Below are positions 9,105 to 19,486 of a stretch of DNA of 64,000 nt, piece after piece. The number at the start of each line of letters is the position of its first letter. Position 1 is the first letter of the stretch. Where the stretch lies: the NCBI GenBank assembly GCA_023630585.1, contig CM042551.1, positions 21,806,501 to 21,870,500 on the forward strand, read 5' to 3'. Origin of the DNA: Cranoglanis bouderius (taxonomy: Eukaryota; Chordata; Actinopteri; Siluriformes; Cranoglanididae). A program made the position numbers and the translations under genes. A model generated the notes under the pieces. It searched no databases, was not told the DNA's origin, and saw nothing but the letters and a program-made list of their open reading frames with translations.

Positions 9105-12056
9105 AGGTCATTGAGCCAAACCTGCAGTTGCTGCCCACCGAACCTCACCATGTACCTTCAGCTGTCGTTCAGGTATACAAACCTTCCATTTATTTACTAA
9201 AGTCGATCACTGAAGTTTCCAAGCAACAGAATGTTAGATGTGTTGGTATGAAACTGCGATGATATGAAGCACTTATGATCTTCATGCTCTACTTTTCACA
9301 GCCTCTCAGTGCTGGTGAGCTGAGCAGCGTCTGGTGCAACGTTCAGTTCCTGTCTGCAGACTCCTTCAGCTTCCTGTCTGGGGTATTCTACAGTCCTGCA
9401 GCTTAGATACACACACTCTCTCCTCTTTACAAGCTCTAATGTTTGGTTTTGTTTTTTTTATTTCTAGTCAGTGGACATTAGGAGATACTTCCTCGGAATG
9501 ATGAGGGGTCGAGAGAGTCGGCTCTCCTGGTTTAAAACCACCAAGACCCGGCACTTGGATCAGGAGGTGATCACGGTCTTTATAACTCTGATGAAGAGAA
9601 TTGACATTAATGATTATTAGATGAACATTTATGTGAAATAGATCTTGAGTTTCAGCTAATTGTCATTTGCAGGGATTCCCTTATTACACTGAAACTGAGG
9701 ACTGTTTCACTGGCATACAGGTAAGAGATTATTCGTTGTAGCATCACAAAACCTTTGTTAATTGAAGTGACTTCAATTGATTTTGTTCACTTTATATTGT
9801 TCTCTTAAGGGTGTATCTGGGAGGGTTACAGAATTGATTTCCTGTAACCGCATGGAGTCTGTCACTGAGCCACTTGAGGATTATGTGGTAAAATTATTAC
9901 ACTGTCATGATGTGTATGTAGATAGTAACTTATGGAATTTTGTCTGTTGTACATTTGTCTGTGGTGTCAATATTTGTTTTTGTCTTTTTTAATTAACAGC
10001 AACCCTTGAAAAAGGTGACCTGCACGTACCTGTATGTGGGTCCAGATGGTCAGGTGGACACCTCCACTTGGGTGGAGGAAAACAGTCATAACTCTCCCCA
10101 CAGTGATTCAGAGAGTGAACCAGACTCTGAGGTAATTCTGTGTTTTAGACCTGATGTGTATCTATGCTGCTATTCCCCTGAATGGGACTCTGTAAAATTT
10201 ACTGTGGGAGATTTAATGATTTATTGCTAATGTGGCTTGCAGGGGCGTGAGGAGAGCCTTGCCTTTTTGGAGTTGGAGGTGCCCTTTATTAGGTACGATC
10301 CTCTTCACTGTTTTTATTGATGTAATGGTGTAATACATGTTTAACTAAGCATTTACACCTCTTGTTTCTTAGCTACCATCTTTCAGACAGAGAGGTTACT
10401 GATATTGGACTGAAGCTGCGTGCTCTCCGTCAGGCGTTCTCTGTGAGTAAAACCTTTGTTTAGCTGCTGTTGTTACTCAGGTAAATTACACTCTGCTTTA
10501 ACTTATATTGTGTGCTGTCTTATATTCAGACTCTGCTTGCCAGCATCCACAACCAGAACTTTTTGTTTGTGGTTGGAAAGAAGATTGTGATGCGTCTGGC
10601 AGCAGCTAACAACCAGGTGACTTCAGAATGATGATAGACTGTTTCATTTCTGTGCAAAATACTTTCAGTTACTGCTCCCCACAGTGTTGTAGTGATTAAA
10701 TTGAGGGGGAAAAACAGGCAATGATGTAATGAAGACTATTTAAATAACTAGCATCAATGCCTAATGTTCTGTTTAATAACAATCACAGCCTGCACATTCT
10801 TAGGTTAAATATTAAAATAAAATGTCCATGATGAAGATGGCTCTGGGAAATGCAGTAGGTGGAAATTTGGCCCATGTAGTAAATTATCTGTGCATCTTTA
10901 GTGATCTTTTGTGGAGTACTGGATAGAGGTCGACCGACTGATCGGTTTTGCCGATTAATTGTTCAGTTTGGATGTATATCTTTTATTTACTTTAATATTT
11001 ATTAATAGTTAATATGTATTAATATTTATTTCATTTTTTCATAGTACAGTCAGTACTCTTCATTTTTGTAATAAAGTTCAGCAGTATTTTACTTTGAGTG
11101 TTATGTTTTCATTCAGTATCAATTTAAAAATGTTATGGGTTGATTAATCGGTTATCAGCAGGTACTGCACAACTTAGTTATCGGTATCAGTAAAATCCTC
11201 TATGGGCCGACCTGTTGTACTGGACATGGTTAGGCTTACGTACTGCTTCGTTTTAGGGTTTAAAATGAGTAGCCAGAGTGAGTTATAGCGATTGTTTTTG
11301 TTTGTTTTAACAGGATGTGGTTGGTGTGCAGCTGGCCTATGAGTCTTTGATTCGATTCCTGAGAAGGCCTTCCAATCAGGAGTGGATTGTAACAGAGCTC
11401 TTCGGGGCCCAGGTAAGCTTGCAAATGGCCGTGTAAAATGACAGATTTGTAAATCTAAAAGATTTTGATTATATAGAAAACACGACTCCAATATGTAAAG
11501 CGTATTTCTTTTTGTAACTTTTCTCCTCTGTGCAGCTCCACCATTACAACTTCATGGACGTGTTTTATGAGCTGCTTCTCTTTGGCTACTTCGTGAACGG
11601 CTCAACACCTGAGGCAGTAAGTGTCTTATCAGGAGATTTAAAAGTGATGCTTGAATGTAGTTTCAGAGCATGGTCTATTTTATCTCATTTTGTTTTCCCA
11701 TATTTTAACCCTGCTATGACACGGCTGTTTGTTGACTTTGTTTCCTAAAGTTTGAGGGAGGATTGTTGGAGCCTGCAGCAGAGCTGTGCTTCACACTGCT
11801 TATTGTAAGTGTTGAATATCTTCTGATGCCACAATGCACGATACAATTCTCAGCATTGTATATTTAACTCAGTGACACTTTGTTGGATTTGTGTGTGTGT
11901 GTAATTTGTCAATAGGATCAGCTTACGGTGTTTTCTGAAGTACTGTTTTCTCAGCCCCTGGAGCTCTACAGCGACCCAGCAGCCTTATCCAGTGCAGTTT
12001 TGTGTCTCCTCAGGCAACATGTCCAGCTGATGATGGACACTTTGGAGAGGCTCTGA
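7653..12056 (+). CDS. Mitoguardin-like (MIGA/FAM73-related) protein, 15 exons, 431 aa
   Basis: Exons: 7653-7812, 8919-8968, 9107-9172, 9302-9382, 9468-9566, 9673-9720, 9810-9887, 10000-10131, 10243-10292, 10373-10442, 10530-10616, 11314-11412, 11536-11616, 11751-11804, 11916-12056. All have GT-AG borders and join in one open frame. The start is the first in-frame ATG (MDLKGF). Residues about 15-35 form one hydrophobic segment followed by RRLRR, fitting an outer-membrane N-terminal anchor. Residues 223-238 are an acidic/serine linker. The C-terminal half has LRALRQAFSTLL, GKKIVMRL, AYESLIRFLRRP and FMDVFYELLLFGYF in the order of the mitoguardin lipid-binding domain. Mitoguardins sit on mitochondria, promote fusion and transfer lipids at contact sites. 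Overall similarity is low, so this is a divergent paralogue or a relative. Gene reality is near certain; the family call is moderate. Confidence 0.8.
9034..9102. repeat. (GT)n microsatellite in intron 2
   Basis: GT/TATG-interrupted run. It ends directly at the acceptor (ttaag) of exon 3 of the mitoguardin-like gene. Confidence 0.9.
10924..11215. mobile_element. Short inverted-repeat DNA element in intron 11
   Basis: Starts tagaggtcgaccgactgatc and ends with the approximate inverse (ctctatgggccgacct), with mirrored cggtt/attaatcggt blocks inside. It matches a common non-autonomous fish transposon. It lies between exons 11 and 12 on no obvious splice signal. Confidence 0.6.
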
Positions 12057-12097
12057 GCAATGCCATTCCCTTAGCCCCATTTCACCATTCCTTCCAT

Positions 12098-14501
12098 CAC
12101 CTTGTATGTTGCAGTTGGCAGAATGGAAGACGATAACCCAGAATCTGTTAATATTATCACTGGTGACTTTAATGAATGCCAATTTGGTAAATGTATTCCA
12201 ACCTATAAGCAGTATATTAGATTCAATACAAGAGGTGACAGAATGTTGGATCTTTGTTTCTGTAATGTAAAAAATGCCTATGTTTCAAAACAGCTGGCTC
12301 CACTTGGTGTATCTGACCACAGTATGTGTCACCTTATACCAGCTTACAGACAAATATTAAAACGCAGTAAGCCTACAGAACGTTTGGTGCACCAGTGGAG
12401 TGATGAGGTGAAAGATACATTGATTGCTTGTATTGAATGTACTGACTTTGATGTTTTGTTTGATCAGTCCATACATGTAGATAGCAATGCTGAGGTATTA
12501 TCTGACTATATCAATTTCTGTACTAATATGATTGTACCAACTAAGGTTGTCAAATGTTATGGCAACAATAAGCCATGGGTAACCAAAGATCTTAAAGTGC
12601 TACTCAACAAAAAGAAACAGTTCCTATTTGATAAATATAGAGTGCAATTAAAGGTTGTCCAGAGGGAAATTGATAAAACCATAGCAGAGTGTAAGGAAAA
12701 ACACAAGGTGAAGGTTGAAGGCCTATTTAAGCAGGATGCGAGATCTACATGGAAAGGTATTAAACAGTTGAGTGGTATGGCCAGAAGTGAGTACATTCAT
12801 GATGTCGATGATGTTAAACAGTTCTGTGATGACCTTAACTCATTTTATAGCAGGTTTGACAAACATAACTTTTCAGCTATACGTGAAACCATAATATTCC
12901 ATCTAAGATCCAAAAGCTTTGAGAGGATCCTGATAACTGAAGCTGAGGTACTGAGATCTCTCAAATCTGTGAAGGTTGGTAAAGCTGCTGGACCTGACGG
13001 GATAGGTGCTCATATCCTCAAGCTGTGCAGTGTCCCCCTGGCACCAGTCATGCGTAACATCTATCAGCAATCTCTCGATCAAACATGTGTCCCTAGAATA
13101 TGGAAAACCTCAGAGATTGTGCCTATTCCCAAAAAGGTTCCACCAGCTTGTAATAACGACTTCAGACCTGTTGCACTAACTGCCATCGTTATGAAATGTT
13201 TTGAACGCATTATTAAGGGCATCTTGTATCCACAGGTGATCCCATACCTTGATCCTTTGCAATTTGCCTACACTTCAACGAGGTGTGTCGAGGATGCTAG
13301 CCTGTCACTCATTGACTTTGTGCTCAAACATGTAGATAGGGCTAATACAGCAACCAACAAACATTTCTGTAAAATTCTGTTCATTGACTTTTCCAGTGCT
13401 TTTAATACAATACAGCCTCATATTACCATGCAAAAACTGATCAATATGAATGTTCACCCCACGCTTGTCCTATGGATAAATGATTTTCTTACCTCTAGAC
13501 CACAGTATGTTAAACATAAGAACACAAAATCTGATGTCCTAGTCACAAACACAGGTGCCCCCCAGGGGTGTGTGCTATCACCAACACTGTTCACCTTGTA
13601 CACCAGTGAATGTAGAAGCACCAACATAGGATGTCAGTTGTTTAAATATGCTGATGATACAGCTCTTGTGGCAAGATGTGTCTCTGATGATATTGCATAT
13701 AGAGATGAGGTCAATAAGTTTGTTGAATGGTGTAGAGAAAACTGTCTTGAACTGAATGTTAAGAAAACAAAGGAAATGATTGTGGATTTCAGAACATCTG
13801 ATGTGGAACATTCCACCCTATCTATCAACAGTGAACCTGTAGAGAGTGTACATGAATATAAATATCTTGGTATGATAATTGATGATAAGCTCAACTTCAG
13901 TAAAAATATCAATGCTATCCTTAAAAAAGTACATTCGAGAATATTTTTTCAAAGAAAACTTTACCAACTTAACATCGACAATAAAATCCTCCAACTTTTC
14001 TACACATCAGTTATTCAATCAGTCATATCATTTTCAATAACATGTTGGTTTGGAAATAGCAATCGTGATGCAAAGAAAAGGTTGGAGGGGGTTATAAGTA
14101 AATGTAAGAAACTGGGTGCAGACAATGCATCAACATTACAAGAAATCTATACCAAATGTGTCTCCCAAAGATGTAAAGTAATAAGAGCAGATGAATCACA
14201 CCCACTCAACTGTAATTATCAACTTTTACCATCAGGCAGAAGACTTAGATCTATCAAATGTAGAACATCAAGATATTCTCAGTCATTTGTACCAGCAAGT
14301 ATCAGGATTATTAATGCTATGTAATCTCTCTTTCTACTGTGTGCGAATTAATGTGTATGTGTATAACTGTTGTGTGTTTGTACATATGCTATGAATATAT
14401 ATTTGATCTCTGTGAGAATGTAACCCACCTTTGGAATGTACGTTACAAGTTTCGTGCTAAACGACCAATAAAGTATTTATTATTATTATTATTATTATTA
14501 T
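12098..14501 (+). mobile_element. 5'-truncated L2/Rex1-like LINE
   Basis: The element starts inside an endonuclease domain, runs through a complete reverse transcriptase and ends with an (ATT)n tail at 14477-14501. It lies in the presumed 3' UTR of the mitoguardin-like gene, same strand, about 40 bp after the stop. A target duplication is not evident. Confidence 0.75.
12102..14324 (+). CDS. LINE ORF2 (partial endonuclease plus reverse transcriptase), 740 codons open
   Basis: The N-terminus retains only the end of the apurinic-type endonuclease: TGDFN near residue 20 and GVSDHSM near residue 70. The RT domain is complete: FRPVALTAIVMKCFERI, motif A FIDFSSAFN (Asp near 429), GAPQGCVLSP near 485, and YADDT at about 516-519. 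It continues through LNVKKTKEMIVDF and EYKYLGMIIDD to the LLPSGRR tail motif. The order and motifs fit the Jockey superfamily, L2/CR1/Rex1 group. The first Met is not a real start, because the element is 5'-truncated. The frame has no stop over 2.2 kb, suggesting a fairly recent insertion, but it cannot be autonomous without its 5' end. Confidence 0.8.
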   Translation: MYVAVGRMEDDNPESVNIITGDFNECQFGKCIPTYKQYIRFNTRGDRMLDLCFCNVKNAYVSKQLAPLGVSDHSMCHLIPAYRQILKRSKPTERLVHQWSDEVKDTLIACIECTDFDVLFDQSIHVDSNAEVLSDYINFCTNMIVPTKVVKCYGNNKPWVTKDLKVLLNKKKQFLFDKYRVQLKVVQREIDKTIAECKEKHKVKVEGLFKQDARSTWKGIKQLSGMARSEYIHDVDDVKQFCDDLNSFYSRFDKHNFSAIRETIIFHLRSKSFERILITEAEVLRSLKSVKVGKAAGPDGIGAHILKLCSVPLAPVMRNIYQQSLDQTCVPRIWKTSEIVPIPKKVPPACNNDFRPVALTAIVMKCFERIIKGILYPQVIPYLDPLQFAYTSTRCVEDASLSLIDFVLKHVDRANTATNKHFCKILFIDFSSAFNTIQPHITMQKLINMNVHPTLVLWINDFLTSRPQYVKHKNTKSDVLVTNTGAPQGCVLSPTLFTLYTSECRSTNIGCQLFKYADDTALVARCVSDDIAYRDEVNKFVEWCRENCLELNVKKTKEMIVDFRTSDVEHSTLSINSEPVESVHEYKYLGMIIDDKLNFSKNINAILKKVHSRIFFQRKLYQLNIDNKILQLFYTSVIQSVISFSITCWFGNSNRDAKKRLEGVISKCKKLGADNASTLQEIYTKCVSQRCKVIRADESHPLNCNYQLLPSGRRLRSIKCRTSRYSQSFVPASIRIINAM

Positions 14502-14504
14502 TTA

Positions 14505-14708
14505 TCTGGCACCAACAACTATGCCACAGTTAAAGTCACAGAGATCAGACTTTTCCCCCATTCTGATGTTTGATGTGAACATTAACTGAAGCTCTTAACC
14601 TGTATCTGCATGATGTAATGCATTGTGCTGCTGCCACATGATTGGCTGATTGGATAACTGCATAAATGAGCAGGTGTACAGGTGTTCCTCTTAAAGTGGA
14701 TGGTGAGT
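14505..14708. repeat. Dispersed fish repeat (ggcaccaacaa...acaggtgttcct type)
   Basis: About 200 bp containing ggcaccaacaactatgccac, attggctgattggataactg and caggtgtacaggtgttcct. I recognise it as a very common interspersed fish repeat. Its class is uncertain. Confidence 0.5.
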
Positions 14709-15203
14709 GTAAGTTACACTTAATGTGGAACTTTCACAAGAAGTTTGTTCCCTTTTCATCCTTTGTTACATTTCATATTTCTTTTCCATCACTACATTGC
14801 TCATGCTCTCCACAGGTAAGTATAAATTAATTTTGTTATATTTCAATTCAGGCAGTATTAAAAAAAATCTATTTTCTTGTCTTCCTTAACAGGTCTGGAC
14901 AAAGAACCCAGGACTTGAGGACCAGAACTGCATAATCATTTGTAGCCTGTGTAGCATTTTTATAATTTTCCATCATAATTGTAATGATTGCTTTATAATT
15001 GGATTTCTAGGTTTAGTGTAAATGATGTGTCTGTGTTTGTCTTTCATCCAATATAATTTCTACCATTATCATCCCTAAAAACTCATCCCTCTATGAATCC
15101 CCCCAATCACCCCTCATCCCTCTATGTAGAGCCTAAAGATTATATTCTGAATAGATCACAGCTGTAAATAGGATTAACTTTTAGTACAGTGCTTATATAT
15201 TTT

Positions 15204-15209
15204 AATAAA
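15204..15209 (+). promoter_or_regulatory. Possible poly(A) signal AATAAA
   Basis: AATAAA in a T-rich context downstream of the LINE insertion. It could end the mitoguardin-like transcript if the LINE lies in the 3' UTR. This is inference only. Confidence 0.3.
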
Positions 15210-15257
15210 AGATTTTTTGCTCCTATTGCAGCCTCATTCTGATCATTTCTATGCATC

Positions 15258-15262
<5 letters not shown>

Positions 15263-15338
<76 letters not shown>
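15263..15338. repeat. (TA)n microsatellite
   Basis: A 76-bp pure dinucleotide run. Confidence 0.95.
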
Positions 15339-15342
<4 letters not shown>

Positions 15343-15796
15343 TCTCACTGATATGTGGTTTCGAGTGCAGGACAATAAATACACAGAACAGAACAACAGA
15401 TACTCAGGACAGTAAATACACAGAACATGGGCTATAAACTGTAAGCTATTTTGTAGTGTAGCAGCAATGAGTATATCACTGCATATTGGCAGCAAAAAAT
15501 AGTTCCATAATAAATTGACTGAGGTGTGCTGTGTTTTGTATTGACAAATGCAGAAATGACATCATTATAGTATAGCATGTATATCAAGCCATCACTCTAT
15601 TACTTTTTAAGAATAAATATGTTTTAATCAGCACTCTTCAAGGTGTTTTCCAAAACAGCGTTTCATGTATGAAAAAAAAATGGTTACAAAAATGCTTAAG
15701 TTGGTGAGAAGATAAATGTTTACAATTCAGAGTGTATAAAATACGGCTATAAAATAGAAACCAAATCAGTGCCCACAGTCCATCACCATTATCTAT

Positions 15797-16911
15797 TACA
15801 GTGCCTATAGAAAATCAACATACCCTGTCAAAATCCTTACCTTTTGTCACATTACACCCTGGAAATTAAAATAAATTACATCTAACGTTTGCCAGCTGTA
15901 TTTACACATTATAACCCTCAACATCTAAGTGGAAATAACATTTTAAAAAATTCTGAACAATTATTAAAATGTAATTAGTGAAATACCTGGTTTGGAGAAG
16001 TGATCAGCCCCTTAGATAAGCATAAACTTGCTCAGGTACAACCAGTCACTTCCCAGATCACACACCATGCTAATTGCCCCCCACCTGACATCAGCTGCAG
16101 TGGTTTTGATTACTTCTTAAGAAAACCGGCTGTTCCATGATGATTCCATTACTAGTAGTGCATGGCAACGCAAAGAATACACCATGGTTGGAAAGGTGCT
16201 TTCAAAAGGGCTCTGGGACAAAGTTGTGGAAAGGCACAAGTTAGGAGAAGGATACAAAAAGATTTCAAAAGCTTTAACTGTCCCTCTGAGTACCGTTCAG
16301 AGCATTATTAAGAAGTGGAAACTGTATGGCACCACCAACACCTTGCTTAGATCGGGCCATCCCTCCAAACTGGATGACCGAGCCAGGAGGATATTGATCA
16401 GGGAAGCTACGAAGAGGCCAATGGCAACTTTGAAGGACTTACAAGACCTTATGGCAGAGATCACAAGCTTTACACAAAGCTGGCCTGTATGGCAGGGTGG
16501 CAGGAAAGAAGCCTCTTCTGAAAAAGTTTTGCAGAAAACCACTTGGAAGATTCTAATGCCATGTGGCAAAAGGTTTTATGGTCAGATGAAACCATGATTG
16601 AACTTTTTGGACTGAACTGCAAGCGTTATGTTTGGCAAAAACCAAACACAGCACACCACCCAAAACACACCATACCTACTGTGAAGCATGGTGGTGGCAA
16701 CATTATGTTGTGGGGTTGTCATAGGTGGCTCTACTAAGTATTAAATCATGGGACTGATCACTTTTCCAACTCTGTTAATCTAGTTTTCTTTTTTTTACAT
16801 TTCCACACTGTTGCCTTTTTATGTTACTGGAATGTTGTAAGGCAGAATGTGTAAATAAAGCTGGAACAAAAAAACATTTTTAATGGGTTTTGATTTTCTA
16901 TAGGCACTGTA
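15797..16911 (+). mobile_element. Tc1-like element, internally deleted
   Basis: Inverted termini tacagtgcctatagaaaatc and gattttctataggcactgta are bounded by TA. The transposase N-terminal half (16184 on; paired-like helices YKKISKALTVPLSTVQSIIKKW) is followed, after a frameshift, by LWSDETMIELFGLNC with the first catalytic Asp and by HTIPTVKHGGGNIMLWGC. The part with the second and third acids is missing, so it is inactive. Confidence 0.85.
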
Positions 16912-17194
16912 TATATTTTTTTAAAAACATCTTGAAATAAAAAGACTTCATGGAACAGATTCTTGCTTGAACCTAATGAGATTTAATTTGGGCTTCATAG
17001 AAATAAGAAAAGAGAAGAAAAGTAAATATTTGAGAATCATCATCCTTATTCTTTCTCCGAATGAATTGTATTGTGTACATCATAAGAATAGGTCTCTTAA
17101 AATAAAGAGGATTTTAAGTATGACCTAAGAAGAATTTTCATGAGTAAAGGCCACCTTATTCAACAGTCCAAGAGAACACGGATACTTTTTGTTA

Positions 17195-17312
17195 GTTTTT
17201 TTTTAATCATCCATCCATCCATCCATTTTCTGTACCGCTTATCCTACACAGGGTCACGGGGACCCTGGAGCCTATCCCAGGGAACTCTGGGCACAAGGCG
17301 GGGGACACCACT
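17195..17312. repeat. Dispersed fish repeat, (ATCC)n-tailed
   Basis: atccatccatccattttctg is followed by taccgcttatcctacacagg and a ggcgggggacacc block, a familiar fish LINE/SINE 3'-end sequence. It is cut by the Tc1-like element at 17314. Confidence 0.5.
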
Positions 17313-17313
17313 A

Positions 17314-18836
17314 TACAGTGGATATAAAAAGTATACACAACCCTGTTAAAATGGCAGGTTTTTGTGGTATAAAAAAAATTAAACTAAGTTAAATCATTTA
17401 AGAACCCTTTTTTCTCCTTTGTGTGAAATTGCAACATATAAATATCAAGTGACAAACACCCAGAAATGTTTTTGGGTAAAAACAAACAAAAAAAACTTCC
17501 GATACCCAGTTTACATAAGTGTTCACACCCTTTTATAATTGGGACTGTGGCCATGTTCAGAATGAACCAATCACATTCAAACTCATGTTAAATTCTAATT
17601 AGTTTAACCTGCCATCAGTTAAAGTGACTGATTTCCCCAAAATAAAGTACAGCTGTTCCTCTAGGATTCTTCTGACATCTTCCTCGTAACATGCAACTGG
17701 AAAAGCCATGGGCCACAAAGAGCTTACAGAGCAGGAACAGGATCTCACTGTTGAAAAATATCAATGAGGAGAGGGTTACAATAAAATCTCCAAGGCACTG
17801 GATATACCATGGAACACTGTAAAGACAATAATCAACAAGTGGAGAAAATATGGCATGACAGTGTGTTAGAATCTCCCTCTCGCTACGATGCTAGCAGAGG
17901 CTAGCGAGTAGCGCACTTCCGCATTCCACGCTTCGTGCTACGAGGAAGAGTAGCGCGAGCGTAATTCATAAAAACCCTCCGGACTGTGCATTCATGAACT
18001 CTGGTTTTGTTTACTTTGCCATGTGCTCGGTTGTTTTTGGTTTACGTCATGTCTCTGCCCCCGCTTCCTTATTGGTCCATTTATTTTGGTTCATGTCTTG
18101 TATCCGTCCTTGTTCTGTCATTGGTTTCCTGTTTATTGTTTGATTATTGTTTTCAGGTGTTTTGTGTTTTATCTTGTTTGCGTTTGATTACCCGTGTTAT
18201 TTAAACCCCTTTTTGTGTCCGCTTCCTCGCGGAGTATTATATAGATGAATACGAGTGAATCTCGCTCAGTAAAGATAAGGAATTGTACATTCCTCTATGT
18301 TTTTTTGTTTTCCTCGCGTTCTCTGGATTTTGGATCATTGCCTTGTGACGTATTGGATTATTACCTTGCTTATGTGGGATTACTGCGGTGTCAGTTTGTG
18401 GATTAATGCCTTGTAAGTTTTTGGATTATCACCTTGTTTTTCTTTGGAATTACTGCCCTGTCATTTTTGTGGATCATTGCCTTGTTTATTTGTGGATTTA
18501 TGCCTGAACCCTCTGTGGATTTTTGGTTTGACTATTTTCCTTTTTTTTGACCCTGCCGGTGCATTACCTTCCCCCTGATAGATGTGTTCCTTTACTTTTG
18601 AATATTCCTTTATGTTCCTAATAAACTGACTATTTCCCCTGCGAGTGCATCCTGCTTCCCTCCTTGTGGTTACGTAACACAGTGACACTATTAAGAACAG
18701 GAAGATCAGGAGAAAACTGTTCAGTGAGGCTGCCAAGAGGCCTACAGCAACGTTAAAAGAACTGCAGCAATTTCTGGCAAATACTGGCTGCTCCCTACAT
18801 GTGACAACAATCTCCTGAATTCTTCACATCTCTGGG
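17314..18836 (+). mobile_element. Tc1-like element fragment interrupted by a solo LTR
   Basis: The left terminus is tacagtggatataaaaagta after TA. The transposase N-terminus starts near 17708 (MGHKELTEQEQ) and has an in-frame stop. It reads SKALDIPWNTVKTIINKWRK up to 17863 and resumes at 18685 (RTGRSGEKLFSEAAKRPTAT). It is lost after about 18836, and the right terminus is absent. Dead copy. Confidence 0.75.
17864..18679. mobile_element. Solo LTR (816 bp) with 5-bp target duplication
   Basis: It begins TGTTAGAATC and ends GTTACGTAACA, so it has TG...CA ends with short inverted TGTTA/TAACA termini. It is flanked by CAGTG at 17859-17863 and 18680-18684. It contains a TATA-like tattatatag near 18233 and an AATAAA near 18620. 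The flanking Tc1 transposase frame is restored when the block is skipped. This is the product of LTR-LTR recombination of an LTR retrotransposon, probably Ty3/Gypsy-like by duplication size. Confidence 0.85.
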
Positions 18837-18887
18837 AGAGAGAGAAAATAGTTGGTATACTTCATTAACTCATCTTTTGGCAGGTCT

Positions 18888-18942
18888 AGGTCAAAGGTCA
18901 TAATCAATCAAAATAATTTTGACAAGTCTAGGTCAAAGGTCA
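18888..18942 (+). promoter_or_regulatory. Two perfect DR1 nuclear-receptor half-site pairs
   Basis: AGGTCAAAGGTCA occurs at 18888-18900 and 18930-18942, 42 bp apart. This is the textbook direct-repeat-1 site for HNF4/PPAR-RXR-type receptors. It sits in a locally duplicated, repeat-rich tract with no gene beside it, so function is unproven. Confidence 0.4.
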
Positions 18943-19115
18943 TCATCATCAGTCAAGTTTTGACAGGTCATCATGATTAAATGTAATTTTGTCAGGTCAA
19001 CAGGTGTCTGTATATTAAATGAAAGCAGCATTCCCAGCTATGAAGAGTTGGCATAATTCATCAAATTAATTTGACAGGCGTATGTTATTGTTTAAGATCA
19101 TAGATTACAAATGAA

Positions 19116-19117
<2 letters not shown>

Positions 19118-19167
<50 letters not shown>

Positions 19168-19295
19168 CACATACATCCAAAGTTCCCTACCAAATTGTAT
19201 GGCCATAAGAGTTTTCACATGATAGCACACACACGCACACACACATCCAAAGTTCCCTACCAAATTGTATGGCCATAAGAGTTTTCACATGATAG

Positions 19296-19326
<31 letters not shown>
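19118..19326. repeat. (CA)n runs with a duplicated 50-60 bp spacer
   Basis: CA runs alternate with two nearly identical copies of catccaaagttccctaccaa followed by attgtatggccataagag (from about 19176 and 19246). Confidence 0.85.
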
Positions 19327-19329
<3 letters not shown>

Positions 19330-19486
19330 CAGAAAGAGGGTTGTTATATTTCATCAAACAAATTTTGCCATGTGTAAGTAATTAGAGACATGAAACCACC
19401 ATTCTCTCACACACACAAACAATTTTATAACCAAGTATCCCTGCATTTTGACAGGTCATCATGGTTAAATGTAATCTCTTCAAGCT

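Noticed and set aside
15262..15495. ORF with repeated Tyr-Ile
   Set aside because: Produced by the (TA)n run.
18461..18736. 91-codon minus ORF
   Set aside because: Antisense to the end of a solo LTR; no motif.
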